The notes beneath the pieces were generated by a model. The model searched no databases, was not told the origin of the DNA, and was given only the letters and a program-made list of their open reading frames with translations. Positions 1-7,812 of a stretch of 64,000 nucleotides of DNA are shown one piece after another. The stretch is from Cytophagaceae bacterium (GTDB taxonomy: Bacteria > Bacteroidota > Bacteroidia > Cytophagales > Spirosomataceae): the NCBI GenBank assembly GCA_027491195.1, contig JAIXWQ010000009.1:434001-498000 (forward strand). The letters run 5' to 3'. Within the stretch, counting starts at the first letter, position 1, and each line of letters begins with the position of its first letter. A program made the position numbers and the translations under genes.

Positions 1-29
1 TATTTTCATTTCTATAAATGTCACAAACA

Positions 30-1616
30 ATGAAAGTTAAAAATATCATTTTAGGATTGTTAGGGTTCTCCTTACTTGCTTTAAGCAGTTGCGAGAAGAC
101 CTTCGATCAGTTAGAGAAAGACTCTAACCGTGCGGTACAAGTCCCTGCTTCTTTAGTGTTGCAGTCGATTGAATACAACGTAATGAACGATAATGGTCGT
201 CCATTCTCAGCAGAGATGCGTTGGAATCAGTTCTATTGCTCTAACTATAATTATTATGCAAATAATGAATATAATTTAGGCCAAATGCCCAACCAATATA
301 CTACGTTGAAAAACGTAGTAAAGATGGAAGAAGAAGCGAAGAAATTGGGCTTAGCCGATGTGAATGGTTACTCTGCCTTAGGCAAGTTCTTCCGTGCTTA
401 TTTCTTCGATCAAATGTCGAAGCGTGTGGGTGATTTACCTATGACGGATGCGTTAAAAGGAATTGCTAACACAGCTCCGAAGTACGATTCACAGAAAGTA
501 ATCTACGTTCAAATCTTAAAGTGGTTAGATGATGCAAATGCAGATTTGACTACCTTGATCGCGAAGGGTGAAACAGTTTCAGGAGATTTCTATTTCGGTG
601 GAGATTTGAAGAAATGGCAAAAAGTAGTGAACGCCTACCGTTTACGTGTATTGATCACGTTGTCTAAAAAAGATACAGATGCAGAATTAGGTGTTAAAGC
701 GAAGTTTGCTGAAATGGTAACGAACGCTACTAAATACCCAATAATGGCGTCTAACGCGGAGTCTTTACAATTTGTTTGGAACTCATTCAATAAGTATCCA
801 TCTAACCCGGATAACTTTGGTTTCGATGCGACACGTCAAAACATGGCTTCTACTTATGTAGGGTTCTTAACTTCTATTCAAGATCCACGTGTGATGGTGA
901 CTTGTGAGCCAGCAGGTTCGGATTTGAAAGCAGGAAAATTGCCATCTGATTACACCGCTTACCGTGGTGCTGGTTCAGGTGATAATATTGATGACATGGC
1001 GAAGAATGCAGGTCTTTCGAATGGGGCAGGTTTTGCTCCTGGGATCTATTCTTTCCAAAGTCGTTCACGTTACTACCAAAACTACACAGGTGAAAATACA
1101 TTCATCGTGGGATATCCTGAATTATGTTTCAACATCGCTGAAGGATATGCACGTGGTTGGGCTACAGGTTCTGCCGAGGATTGGTACAAGAAAGGTATCA
1201 AAGCTTCTCATGCATTCTATGGTATCGTAGAAGGAGCAAATACATTCACGTATTCTAAAACGGGTACAAGAGATGCAGCTGACCAAACGAAGTATTCAGT
1301 TAATTTTAACTTCGATACGTATTATGCACAGTCAGCTGTTGCTTATGATGCAACGAATGCTATCCAGAAAATCGTTTCTCAGAAATACGCTGCTTTCTTC
1401 ATGAACTCAGGTATGGAAGCATATTTCAACTGGAGAAGAACAGGTTTCCCAGCATTCTCTTCAGGAGTAGGTAACGGAAACTCAAATCGTATCGCGCAAC
1501 GTTGGATTTATCCAACCACTGAGCGTACGGCAAATGCGACAAACTACACAGCAGCTATTACTAGCCAATACGCTGGGAAAGATGATATCAACGATATCAT
1601 GTGGTTGAACAAATAA
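30..1616 (+). CDS. SusD/RagB-family nutrient-binding outer-membrane lipoprotein
   Basis: SusD-like proteins sit on the outer membrane as lipoproteins and hand glycans or other nutrients to a SusC-type TonB-dependent channel. The N-terminus has a basic start, a hydrophobic run at residues 6-18 and a Leu-Ser-Ser-Cys lipobox with Cys at about residue 21 (signal peptidase II). The body of about 525 residues resembles the SusD-like_2 group, rich in Tyr/Trp/Asn and helical TPR-like in the family. An ATG at 18 would add four residues; the ATG at 30 gives a more typical signal peptide. The SusC partner should lie just left of the window. The substrate cannot be read from the sequence. A strong terminator follows. 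Confidence 0.9.
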   Translation: MKVKNIILGLLGFSLLALSSCEKTFDQLEKDSNRAVQVPASLVLQSIEYNVMNDNGRPFSAEMRWNQFYCSNYNYYANNEYNLGQMPNQYTTLKNVVKMEEEAKKLGLADVNGYSALGKFFRAYFFDQMSKRVGDLPMTDALKGIANTAPKYDSQKVIYVQILKWLDDANADLTTLIAKGETVSGDFYFGGDLKKWQKVVNAYRLRVLITLSKKDTDAELGVKAKFAEMVTNATKYPIMASNAESLQFVWNSFNKYPSNPDNFGFDATRQNMASTYVGFLTSIQDPRVMVTCEPAGSDLKAGKLPSDYTAYRGAGSGDNIDDMAKNAGLSNGAGFAPGIYSFQSRSRYYQNYTGENTFIVGYPELCFNIAEGYARGWATGSAEDWYKKGIKASHAFYGIVEGANTFTYSKTGTRDAADQTKYSVNFNFDTYYAQSAVAYDATNAIQKIVSQKYAAFFMNSGMEAYFNWRRTGFPAFSSGVGNGNSNRIAQRWIYPTTERTANATNYTAAITSQYAGKDDINDIMWLNK

Positions 1617-1632
1617 TTGATGAAGGAGAAAC

Positions 1633-1666
1633 AAAAAAAGGGGAGACAATGTCTCCCCTTTTTTTT
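1633..1666. terminator. Bidirectional rho-independent terminator
   Basis: An 8-bp perfect stem (GGGGAGAC at 1640-1647, GTCTCCCC at 1651-1658) with a 3-nt loop is flanked by seven A on the left and eight T on the right. It can therefore stop transcription from both strands. It lies between the convergent SusD-like gene and the H1-like gene. Confidence 0.93.
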
Positions 1667-1679
1667 ATGTTATCTCAAT

Positions 1680-2081
1680 TTATTTCTTAGCTTTCGGTGC
1701 GCGAGCCTTCGGTTTTGCCGGAGCCTTTGCAGCAGGAGCTTTTGATGCTGTTGTCTTTTTTGCTGCAGCTGGAGCAGCTGGCTTTTCTTTAGCGATCAAG
1801 GAAGCAAGTAATTTAGCTTTAGCTACTTTTTTGCTCTCTTTTGACTTCTTTTTAGCATCTTTTTCTGCTTTTTTTGCGGCTGCTTTTGCTGCTTTTTCTT
1901 TCGATTTAGCCGCTTCTTTCTCTTGTTCAGCGATTAACTTGCTGTATTTTTTTACGATTGAAGAAACAGATTTTGTCGTTTCGTTAAGTACTTTCTTCGC
2001 GTTTTTCTCTGAAAGTCCCTTCAATTTAGGCAAAATAGCCTGTGCTACTTGGTCGATTAATTTTTTGTTATCTTCACTCAT
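1680..2081 (-). CDS. Histone H1-like Lys/Ala-rich DNA-binding protein
   Basis: A 133-residue very basic protein. Residues 1-50 form a helical, mixed-composition domain. Residues 55-95 are a charged Lys/Ala/Glu stretch likely to be helical. The last 40 residues are a Lys/Ala/Pro tail with repeats of the APAKAP and KPKARAPK kind seen in eukaryotic H1 and bacterial Hc1-like proteins. Such proteins bind DNA or RNA without sequence specificity and can compact the nucleoid; that role is inferred from composition. It is a single-gene unit closed on its 3' side by the shared terminator at 1633-1666. A ribosome- or RNA-associated role is an alternative. Confidence 0.75.
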   Translation of the reverse strand: MSEDNKKLIDQVAQAILPKLKGLSEKNAKKVLNETTKSVSSIVKKYSKLIAEQEKEAAKSKEKAAKAAAKKAEKDAKKKSKESKKVAKAKLLASLIAKEKPAAPAAAKKTTASKAPAAKAPAKPKARAPKAKK

Positions 2082-2185
2082 ACTGGTTTTATTTTATGTG
2101 ATGATCAAAACTATGTAAAGAAATTGTTAAATAAAATTAATCTATGTTAACATTTACATAACATTGAAAAATTTAACATTGGAAA

Positions 2186-2563
2186 TTAAGCCGGTGCGCT
2201 GAATTTCAGCCCTACAATCCCGGTAATAATGAGGGTAAGGAAGAAGAATTCGGACAGGTTTGTTGGATTTTTTAAGATAAAAATATCGCACATTTTGATC
2301 AAAATCAGGGAAACGGAGGTCCAGGTAGCTATCGCAATGGTCATGGGGATAGTCTTCATGGATAAGGAGAGGAAATAGATATTAGATCCTCCTAGGCCTA
2401 AATAAAGAAGTAAATAGCCAAATTGTACCCCTACGGCAGAACTAAGTAATGGATTTTCAACAATGGCATTCTTTAGAGCACCTAAATCTAGCTTACGCAA
2501 AGAAAAAGTCCAGGCAGCCTCTAATCCTGAGGCCATTAATAAATAAATCCAAGGTTTAAGCAT
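2186..2563 (-). CDS. SMR-family small multidrug/guanidinium-type exporter
   Basis: A four-helix inner-membrane protein of 125 residues (the family is usually 105-120). The first helix carries the SMR glutamate in a Gly-Leu-Glu-Ala-Ala-Trp context (Glu15, Trp18), the proton/substrate site of EmrE and Gdx/SugE proteins; a Trp three residues after the Glu is more like the Gdx side. A longer reading frame begins upstream, but the ATG at 2563 places helix 1 at the N-terminus as in the family and gives an 8-bp overlap with the stop of the upstream phosphoesterase gene, suggesting translational coupling. Substrate is unknown. Confidence 0.78.
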   Translation of the reverse strand: MLKPWIYLLMASGLEAAWTFSLRKLDLGALKNAIVENPLLSSAVGVQFGYLLLYLGLGGSNIYFLSLSMKTIPMTIAIATWTSVSLILIKMCDIFILKNPTNLSEFFFLTLIITGIVGLKFSAPA

Positions 2564-3476
2564 AAGGGGTATACTGGTTCGTAAAGCGCCCATCGGCATA
2601 AAGATCGATGATCGCATATCCGGGTTTTGTTTGCTGGTAATTTCCAGCCCACCACGCTCCACTTACAGCACCATTACAACAATAGGTGACACCGTTGTAT
2701 TCTACTTTATCTAAGAGGTGAATATGTCCCGAAATAGCTAATTTAACGTTTGGATGCTTAAGGAACAAATTTTTCAACTCATGCGCATCTTCATGCATCC
2801 AGCGTCCTGGCACATTCCACTGGTTATTTTCAAAACGATTACCATCGAAGAAAATACAAGCAGCTAAAATCGGAATATGACTTACGATTAAAACGGGTTT
2901 GAAAGAAGGAATGGAATTTAATTCATTCTTTAGCCAGTGCATTTGGGCTTCATCAATCTTTCCCGTATACCATTTGCCCTCATGATTCGGGCTAATGCTA
3001 TCTAAGCTAATTAAATGCCAGGCCCCAAGGTCTTTTGAATAATAGAAATCGGACTCTTGAATTTTATCTAAAGCAAATTTTTTCCCGTCTAAGATACTCT
3101 CTGGGCTTTCATTTTTCACCCAAATATCGTGGTTGCCTAATGACTGTACGATGGGAATCGAGAGCTCTTTTTCAACCACCTCACTCCACAAGCGCCACTG
3201 TTTTTCTGCTACGGATCTGCCACCTCTGTGTGCATCCATAATGGCATCGCCACTATTGATAATTAAATCGGGTTTATCCGGAAGGGATTGAATATGGTCC
3301 AAACATCTAGAAAAGCCTTTTGCAGCCCCAATTAAAGGCATCATGTGCACGTCTGTAATGTGTGCAATTCGAAAAGGTTTTTCAAGAGAAGAGGGGGTTT
3401 TTGCATTACCTATGAGCGGTAAGCTGACAGCGCCTAGACCTAAGCCTAGTGTTTGAAGAAGTGATCTTCTGTTCAT
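2556..3476 (-). CDS. Tat-exported calcineurin-like metallophosphoesterase
   Basis: A 306-residue phosphoesterase with the dimetal motif series in order: Asp-Val-His near residue 41, Gly-Asp-Ala near 76, Gly-Asn-His-Asp near 115, Ser-His-Ile-Pro near 199 and Gly-His-Ile-His near 250. The N-terminus begins Met-Asn-Arg-Arg-Ser-Leu-Leu followed by a hydrophobic run, a twin-arginine-type signal, so it likely acts in the periplasm. It starts one base after the stop of the upstream glycosyltransferase gene, in the same leftward operon. The natural substrate (nucleotide, phospholipid or other phosphoester) is not determined by the motifs. Confidence 0.85.
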   Translation of the reverse strand: MNRRSLLQTLGLGLGAVSLPLIGNAKTPSSLEKPFRIAHITDVHMMPLIGAAKGFSRCLDHIQSLPDKPDLIINSGDAIMDAHRGGRSVAEKQWRLWSEVVEKELSIPIVQSLGNHDIWVKNESPESILDGKKFALDKIQESDFYYSKDLGAWHLISLDSISPNHEGKWYTGKIDEAQMHWLKNELNSIPSFKPVLIVSHIPILAACIFFDGNRFENNQWNVPGRWMHEDAHELKNLFLKHPNVKLAISGHIHLLDKVEYNGVTYCCNGAVSGAWWAGNYQQTKPGYAIIDLYADGRFTNQYTPYA

Positions 3477-4646
3477 TTATCTAGACCAACGGAATCTTCT
3501 GCGTCCTAACATGCCAGACAAACCCGTTCCTTGATTCTTTTCGAAGTTTGCCACATATACCGGCTGAGCAATTAAATCACGTAAATGGCCTGCCATTAAT
3601 CGCTGCGATTGAGCTACCCACTCTTGGTATTGGTCTTTCACAGAAACGTGTGTAGGTAAGTAGTTTTTGAAGATACTTAAATCGAAAGTGGAAGCACCGA
3701 TACCCGCTCCAGACATCTCGCCGTCGAAAGCGTTAATCATCTGTTCAATATGGTTAGGCACCGGTACCATCATCGCCGGTTTTCCTAAATACATCGCTTC
3801 TGCCACTGACTCAAAACCAGCTGTAGAGATTAGGCCAGCGCATTCCGTCATTTTGGCCAAATAATTCTCTGCATCAATCGGATGAAAAGTTAATGAATCC
3901 GAATAGTGATACGTCTCTTTGCGTGCTGGATTATCCCAAAAACAATCCAATTTCACCTCCGGATTCGCATTAGACCAGTTCATGATATCCTCCGATAAAC
4001 GGAAGTGGGTTAGATAGGCTAACCAACGCTCCCCTGCTTTTGGAACGATATTCTTCACTTGCTGACGCAATAATGGGGGGACAACTTCAATCTTTTCGTC
4101 ATTTTTGATCGGACGGAAAGATAAGCCTAGTAATTTCTTAGAACCGATAGAGGTGATCAACGTATTCATATTCAGCAGGATACGATCGATTTTCTTCTCC
4201 TCAATGCTTTCGAAATTCTTATTTAAAAGTAAGTATTGATGACCCACTGACATCGTCGGGATCTTTGAACCCGATTTCAATTTATATAGACCCGTGATCG
4301 ACTCATAAAAGTTCACAATCCCATCTGGTTGTAACTCGTCAATGAATTCTTCCAGTTGTGTCGCGCTATTCCAAAAAGTCTTGAAATTCGTGAACGCCTG
4401 TGCCGCTGTTTTAAAAAGCTGCACTGATTTTCCATTGCCAAAAATAATGGATGGACTTTCATATTGTAAAATAGGAGTATCACCGATGAAATCTAGGAAG
4501 AATGAAGGAATTTTACGGCCTTGGAATGATCCCACAGCGTAACCAATCACCTCATGTCCTGCCTCGCGTGCGATTTGAGTAAAAGAGATCGCTTGCGTTA
4601 AGTGACCGCGACCTTCACCTTGTACGGTAAATATGAATTTTCCCAT
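3477..4646 (-). CDS. MurG/GT-B-fold glycosyltransferase
   Basis: A 389-residue cytoplasmic protein with GT-B architecture. The N-terminal glycine-rich loop (GEGRGHLTQAIS, residues 10-21) resembles the start of MurG and MGDG-synthase-like enzymes. The C-terminal donor site is marked by a Ser-Thr-Ala-Gly-Phe-Glu-Ser segment and a Pro-Val-Pro-Asn-His-Ile-Glu-Gln segment near residues 280-310. It lies one base downstream of an LpxH-type phosphatase gene and directly before a metallophosphoesterase gene. This suggests a part in envelope glycolipid or lipid A metabolism, but the acceptor and sugar are unknown. The C-terminus is basic (RRRFRWSR). Confidence 0.75.
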   Translation of the reverse strand: MGKFIFTVQGEGRGHLTQAISFTQIAREAGHEVIGYAVGSFQGRKIPSFFLDFIGDTPILQYESPSIIFGNGKSVQLFKTAAQAFTNFKTFWNSATQLEEFIDELQPDGIVNFYESITGLYKLKSGSKIPTMSVGHQYLLLNKNFESIEEKKIDRILLNMNTLITSIGSKKLLGLSFRPIKNDEKIEVVPPLLRQQVKNIVPKAGERWLAYLTHFRLSEDIMNWSNANPEVKLDCFWDNPARKETYHYSDSLTFHPIDAENYLAKMTECAGLISTAGFESVAEAMYLGKPAMMVPVPNHIEQMINAFDGEMSGAGIGASTFDLSIFKNYLPTHVSVKDQYQEWVAQSQRLMAGHLRDLIAQPVYVANFEKNQGTGLSGMLGRRRFRWSR

Positions 4647-4647
4647 C

Positions 4648-5457
4648 TTATTCAGCTTCTACAGCGATTGCCTCGCCTAAAATTTCGTTTAATTCTGCTT
4701 TTAAGTTGTAGTGCGGGAATTCAATGATTTGCCATTCCCCTTGGTGTGTTTCCACTAAAGCTGTCAATGATTCCACCCAGTCTCCTGAATTCATGTAGGC
4801 AATTCCGTCGATCATCTTGATCTCTGCTTTGTGGATATGGCCACAGATGATGCCATCCGCGCCTTTGGCCTTCGCTAATTCCGCTAATTTCTCCTCAAAA
4901 TCCGAGATGAAATTCACCGCCGCCTTCACTTTTTGCTTAATGACCTGCGATAAAGAATAGTAAGGCTTTCCTTGCCAGCTGCGGTATTGATTATACCATT
5001 TATTCAGCCACAACAAGAATGTGTAGCCGATATCGCCTAAATAGGCTAGCCATTTCATTTGGCTCGTAATACTATCGAAAATATCGCCGTGTGTAATGAA
5101 GTATTTTTTGCCAAAACTCTTCAACATATAATCCTGGCGAATCGAGAACTGCTTTCCAATCTTCAACGGAAGTACTTGCTCCAAGAAATCATCATGATTC
5201 CCGCGCAAATAAATCACTTCCGTATCCCACTTATCCATCATCTTCAACACGCAACGGAAAAATGCCGTGTGCTTCTTCTTCCAGCTGCCGCCTTTTTTAA
5301 GCTGCCAGCCGTCGATGATATCGCCGTTTAAGATGAGTTGGTGGCACGAATGTGCACGTAAGAATTCGTTTACCTCGGCTGCTTTAGCTCCCTTGCTACC
5401 TAAATGCAAGTCAGATATAACGATCGTTTTGTAGGTGGGTTGAGAATGATGGCCCAT
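4648..5457 (-). CDS. lpxH: UDP-2,3-diacylglucosamine diphosphatase (LpxH-type)
   Basis: A 269-residue metallophosphoesterase with Ile-Ser-Asp-Leu-His-Leu-Gly at residues 14-20, Asn-Gly-Asp-Ile-Ile-Asp-Gly near 45, Arg-Gly-Asn-His-Asp-Asp near 82, Thr-His-Gly-Asp and a C-terminal Gly-His-Ile-His. This set matches LpxH-like proteins, which cleave UDP-2,3-diacyl-GlcN to lipid X in lipid A synthesis at the inner membrane face. It heads the leftward operon with the glycosyltransferase, phosphoesterase and SMR genes. Close LpxH relatives exist that are not lipid A enzymes, so the exact substrate is inferred from family and envelope context. Confidence 0.75.
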   Translation of the reverse strand: MGHHSQPTYKTIVISDLHLGSKGAKAAEVNEFLRAHSCHQLILNGDIIDGWQLKKGGSWKKKHTAFFRCVLKMMDKWDTEVIYLRGNHDDFLEQVLPLKIGKQFSIRQDYMLKSFGKKYFITHGDIFDSITSQMKWLAYLGDIGYTFLLWLNKWYNQYRSWQGKPYYSLSQVIKQKVKAAVNFISDFEEKLAELAKAKGADGIICGHIHKAEIKMIDGIAYMNSGDWVESLTALVETHQGEWQIIEFPHYNLKAELNEILGEAIAVEAE

Positions 5458-5477
5458 TGGTTACCTATTTGGTTTAC

Positions 5478-5485
5478 CAAAAATA
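5478..5485 (-). promoter_or_regulatory. Bacteroidota-type -7 box for the lpxH operon
   Basis: On the minus strand the bases read TATTTTTG, matching TAnnTTTG, about 20 bp before the lpxH ATG at 5457. No clear -33 TTG is present. The same stretch is part of an imperfect inverted repeat (CCTATTTGG at 5464-5472, CCAAAAATAGG at 5477-5487) that could fold in the 5' UTR or bind a regulator. Confidence 0.5.
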
Positions 5486-5535
5486 GGCCATCCATATAAC
5501 CCCTTTATTAGGAGAATATTACTCTATTGTTAAAT

Positions 5536-6255
5536 CTACCAAACCATAGGCACCTCAATCAACAACACCTTTGTGTCCGTTAACGTCGCCTTCACCTCAA
5601 TGCTTTCCGTCTGTGAAATCCCGATTGCATCGCGTCTGCCTAGCTTTTCGCCAGCCACTTCGATACCGCCCTCAATCACAAACACAAAAGCCCCTTGCTG
5701 AGCCCCGTGTAGCGCATAGCTCAGACTTTCGCCCGCGTTTAATTCCGTGAGATTAAAATAAGTATCTTGATTTACTTGAAGCGAATCGATGTCCGTTCCC
5801 AGTGGCGAAACCACTGTCTTCCATTGCCCCTTAAAATCTGCTGCATTATAGCTACGCTGATCGTAACGCGGCGTGATATTTTTCAATTTAGGCATCACCC
5901 AGATTTGGAAAAGCTCCAAAGCCTCCGTCTGGCTCGCATTAAACTCTGAGTGATAAATCCCAGACCCCGCAGACATTATCTGCACATCCCCTGCATTAAT
6001 AATCCCATTCGTCCCCATCGAATCCTCATGCGCCACCGCACCCTTCATCGGAATGGTCACGATCTCCATATTATCATGTGGATGTTTTCCAAAACCCATC
6101 CCAGCCGCTATATAGTCATCATTCAGCACGCGCAACGCACCAAAATGAATTCTCGCCGGATTATAATAGCCAGCAAAGCTAAAACTAAAGGCGGTCTTCA
6201 ACCAGCCGTGATCGGCTGTTCCGCGGGAGGAGGCAGGGTGTAGTTCGGTTTTCAT
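5536..6255 (-). CDS. Pirin-family cupin protein
   Basis: A 239-residue bicupin of the pirin/YhhW family. The first cupin carries the metal-site pattern His-Pro-His-Asp-Asn-Met-Glu near residues 58-64 and a second His in a Tyr-His-Ser-Glu-Phe context near 101-105, the Fe-binding His/His/His/Glu set. Family members include quercetin 2,3-dioxygenases and redox or transcription cofactors; the cellular role here cannot be assigned. It lies downstream of fba on the same strand but is separated from it by a terminator and repeat DNA, so it is probably its own unit. The start ATG lies near the first heptamer repeats. Confidence 0.88.
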   Translation of the reverse strand: MKTELHPASSRGTADHGWLKTAFSFSFAGYYNPARIHFGALRVLNDDYIAAGMGFGKHPHDNMEIVTIPMKGAVAHEDSMGTNGIINAGDVQIMSAGSGIYHSEFNASQTEALELFQIWVMPKLKNITPRYDQRSYNAADFKGQWKTVVSPLGTDIDSLQVNQDTYFNLTELNAGESLSYALHGAQQGAFVFVIEGGIEVAGEKLGRRDAIGISQTESIEVKATLTDTKVLLIEVPMVW

Positions 6256-6260
6256 ATTCA

Positions 6261-6345
6261 GTCGCTAGTCGCTAGTCTATAATTTTCGGGTACAAAGTTC
6301 GAGATTTTTTATCTCTTATCTATACTCTATAATCTCTAATCTTCT
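6261..6345. repeat. Degenerate 7-nt tandem repeats between pirin and fba
   Basis: Two GTCGCTA units plus GTCTATA occupy 6261-6281 in 7-nt register. A second run of six heptamers (ATCTCTT, ATCTATA and relatives) fills 6304-6345, also in perfect 7-nt register. The second run has the same pyrimidine-rich ACTCTAT-like flavour as the tract at 7834-7854 on the other side of fba. The 6301-6315 segment can also fold (GAGAT/ATCTC). Confidence 0.7.
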
Positions 6346-6351
6346 AAAACC

Positions 6352-6378
6352 AAAAGAGCCAGAACAAAGTTCCAGCTC
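6352..6378 (-). terminator. fba: Probable rho-independent terminator of fba
   Basis: Read on the minus strand, GAGC-TG-GAAC, loop TTT, GTTC-TG-GCTC forms a two-part stem with a symmetric internal mismatch, followed by TTTT. It lies 58-84 bp past the fba stop codon and before the pirin gene. Confidence 0.7.
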
Positions 6379-6383
6379 ATTTG

Positions 6384-6441
6384 ACTCTTGACTAGTGACT
6401 AGCGCGTCTAGTGACTAGCGACTAGTGACTAGTGACTATAG
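6384..6441. repeat. Tandem heptamer tract ACTAG(T/C)G overlapping the fba stop codon
   Basis: Units ACTCTTG, ACTAGTG, ACTAGCG, then a 9-nt variant, then ACTAGCG, ACTAGTG, ACTAGTG and ACTATAG follow each other in 7-nt steps (one 2-nt insertion). The last unit includes the fba stop codon (6436-6438 on the minus strand) and its final Leu codon, so the repeat has been in contact with the end of the coding sequence. Confidence 0.85.
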
Positions 6442-7518
6442 ATACTGATTCGCGTTCGTCGCGTTCAAGTCTTCGAAAGCTGTTTTTAAACGAGCTACTA
6501 AAGTCTCTTCGCCCTTACGTAACCAAACACGTGGGTCATAGTATTTCTTGTTCGGAGAATCGTCACCTGTTGGGTTACCGATTTGGCCTTGTAAATAAGC
6601 CTCATTTGCCTTGTAGAATCCTAAGATACCTTCCCAGAACGCCCATTGCGTATCTGTATCGATGTTCATTTTGATCGCACCATAAGATAATGCCTCACGG
6701 ATTTCCTCGCGAGATGAACCAGAACCACCGTGGAATACGAAGTTGATTGGTTTCTCTGCAGTTAAGCTATATTTCTCTTTGATGAATTCTTGTGAGTTCT
6801 TCAAAATGATGGGTTGTAACTTCACATTACCCGGCTTATAAACTCCGTGTACGTTACCGAATGCCGCAGCGATCGTGAAACGGTGAGAGATTTTGGACAA
6901 TACTTCATAAGCATAAGCCACCTCTTCCGGTTGAGTATATAATTTAGATGAATCAACGTCAGAGTTATCCACGCCATCTTCTTCACCACCTGTAACACCT
7001 AATTCGATTTCTAAAGTCATGCCCATTTTAGACATACGCTCTAAATATTTTGCACAGATTTCTAAGTTTTCTTCCAAAGGCTCCTCAGACAAGTCAATCA
7101 TATGAGAAGAGAACAAAGGTTGTCCCGTCTCAGCGAAGAACTTCTCACCAGCATCCAATAAACCGTCGATCCAAGGCAATAATTTTTTCGCACAGTGGTC
7201 TGTGTGTAAAACTACTTGTACACCGTATGCTTTCGCCATTTGGTGAACGTGGTAAGCACCTGAAATCGAACCTGCGATGGCAGCAGCTTGATTCTCGTTA
7301 GAAAGAGTCTTTCCAGCGTAGAAAATACCACCACCGTTAGAGAATTGAATGATTACTGGAGAATTCACGGCTTTCGCTGCTTCTAATACTGCATTCACAG
7401 TATCTGTACCGGTAACGTTTACAGCCGGTAAAGCGAATTGATTTTTCTTTGCGATCTCAAATAACTCTTGAACCGCATCTCCGTGCAACACTCCTGTTTG
7501 ATTGGTTAAACTTGACAT
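6436..7518 (-). CDS. fba: Class II fructose-bisphosphate aldolase
   Basis: A 360-residue zinc-dependent aldolase of the FbaA type that interconverts fructose 1,6-bisphosphate with glyceraldehyde 3-phosphate and dihydroxyacetone phosphate in glycolysis and gluconeogenesis. Visible marks are His-Thr-Asp-His-Cys-Ala-Lys-Lys-Leu near residue 110 (catalytic Asp and Zn His), a later Val-Phe-His-Gly-Gly-Ser-Gly-Ser-Ser phosphate/Zn segment and Asn-Ile-Asp-Thr-Asp-Thr-Gln. An in-frame ATG 117 bp upstream would add 39 unlike residues, but a -7 promoter box at 7577-7584 lies inside that extension, so the ATG at 7518 is preferred and gives the family length. Repeats flank both ends. Confidence 0.95.
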   Translation of the reverse strand: MSSLTNQTGVLHGDAVQELFEIAKKNQFALPAVNVTGTDTVNAVLEAAKAVNSPVIIQFSNGGGIFYAGKTLSNENQAAAIAGSISGAYHVHQMAKAYGVQVVLHTDHCAKKLLPWIDGLLDAGEKFFAETGQPLFSSHMIDLSEEPLEENLEICAKYLERMSKMGMTLEIELGVTGGEEDGVDNSDVDSSKLYTQPEEVAYAYEVLSKISHRFTIAAAFGNVHGVYKPGNVKLQPIILKNSQEFIKEKYSLTAEKPINFVFHGGSGSSREEIREALSYGAIKMNIDTDTQWAFWEGILGFYKANEAYLQGQIGNPTGDDSPNKKYYDPRVWLRKGEETLVARLKTAFEDLNATNANQYL

Positions 7519-7576
7519 AATGCTTTTTTTTCTTGGGAAATAAATAAAAACTGCCTGATTTTCAGCAACTAAAGCC

Positions 7577-7584
7577 CAAAAATA
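7577..7584 (-). promoter_or_regulatory. fba: -7 box of the fba promoter
   Basis: The minus strand reads TATTTTTG (TAnnTTTG) with its 3' end 59 bp before the fba ATG at 7518. No good -33 TTG is seen. Its position rules against a coding start at 7635. Confidence 0.55.
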
Positions 7585-7614
7585 CAAAAGATTATTCGTT
7601 TTTCGAGGGCTAAA

Positions 7615-7812
7615 CGCGCAAAAGCGCGAAGTCATCGCCTACGGCTTAGTCATCGCTGCGCGATTTAGTCACGACTGTGTCGTTTAGTCGCCACTGCGTG
7701 ACTTAGTCGACTTCGCCTTAGTCGCGACTGCGTCGCTTAGTCGCCTGCGGCCTAGTCGTCACTGTGTGACTTAGTCGACTTCGTCTTAGTCGCCTATGGC
7801 TTAGTCCGTAGG
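7615..7812. repeat. Array of about ten mini-palindromes separated by YTAGTC
   Basis: After a leading CGCGC-AAAA-GCGCG hairpin (7615-7628), the segment 7631-7806 consists of units made of arm, TNY loop, complementary arm and hexamer TTAGTC (once CTAGTC). Arms are 5 bp or 3 bp, giving unit lengths of 19 or 15 (the first unit is 18). Examples are GCGAC-TGC-GTCGC at 7724-7736, GTCAC-TGT-GTGAC at 7758-7770 and GCC-TAT-GGC at 7792-7800. Arm sequences differ between units, yet pairing is perfect in eight and has one mismatch in two (7690-7702, 7709-7717). It fills the gap upstream of fba; no coding frame is evident. Confidence 0.9.

Noticed and set aside
7519-7635. N-terminal extension of fba from the ATG at 7635
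   Set aside because: The region contains the fba -7 box and extra residues are unlike class II aldolases.
7615-7812. CRISPR array
   Set aside because: Units are 15 or 19 nt with a 6-nt constant part, no 25-40 nt repeats, no unique spacers and no cas genes nearby.
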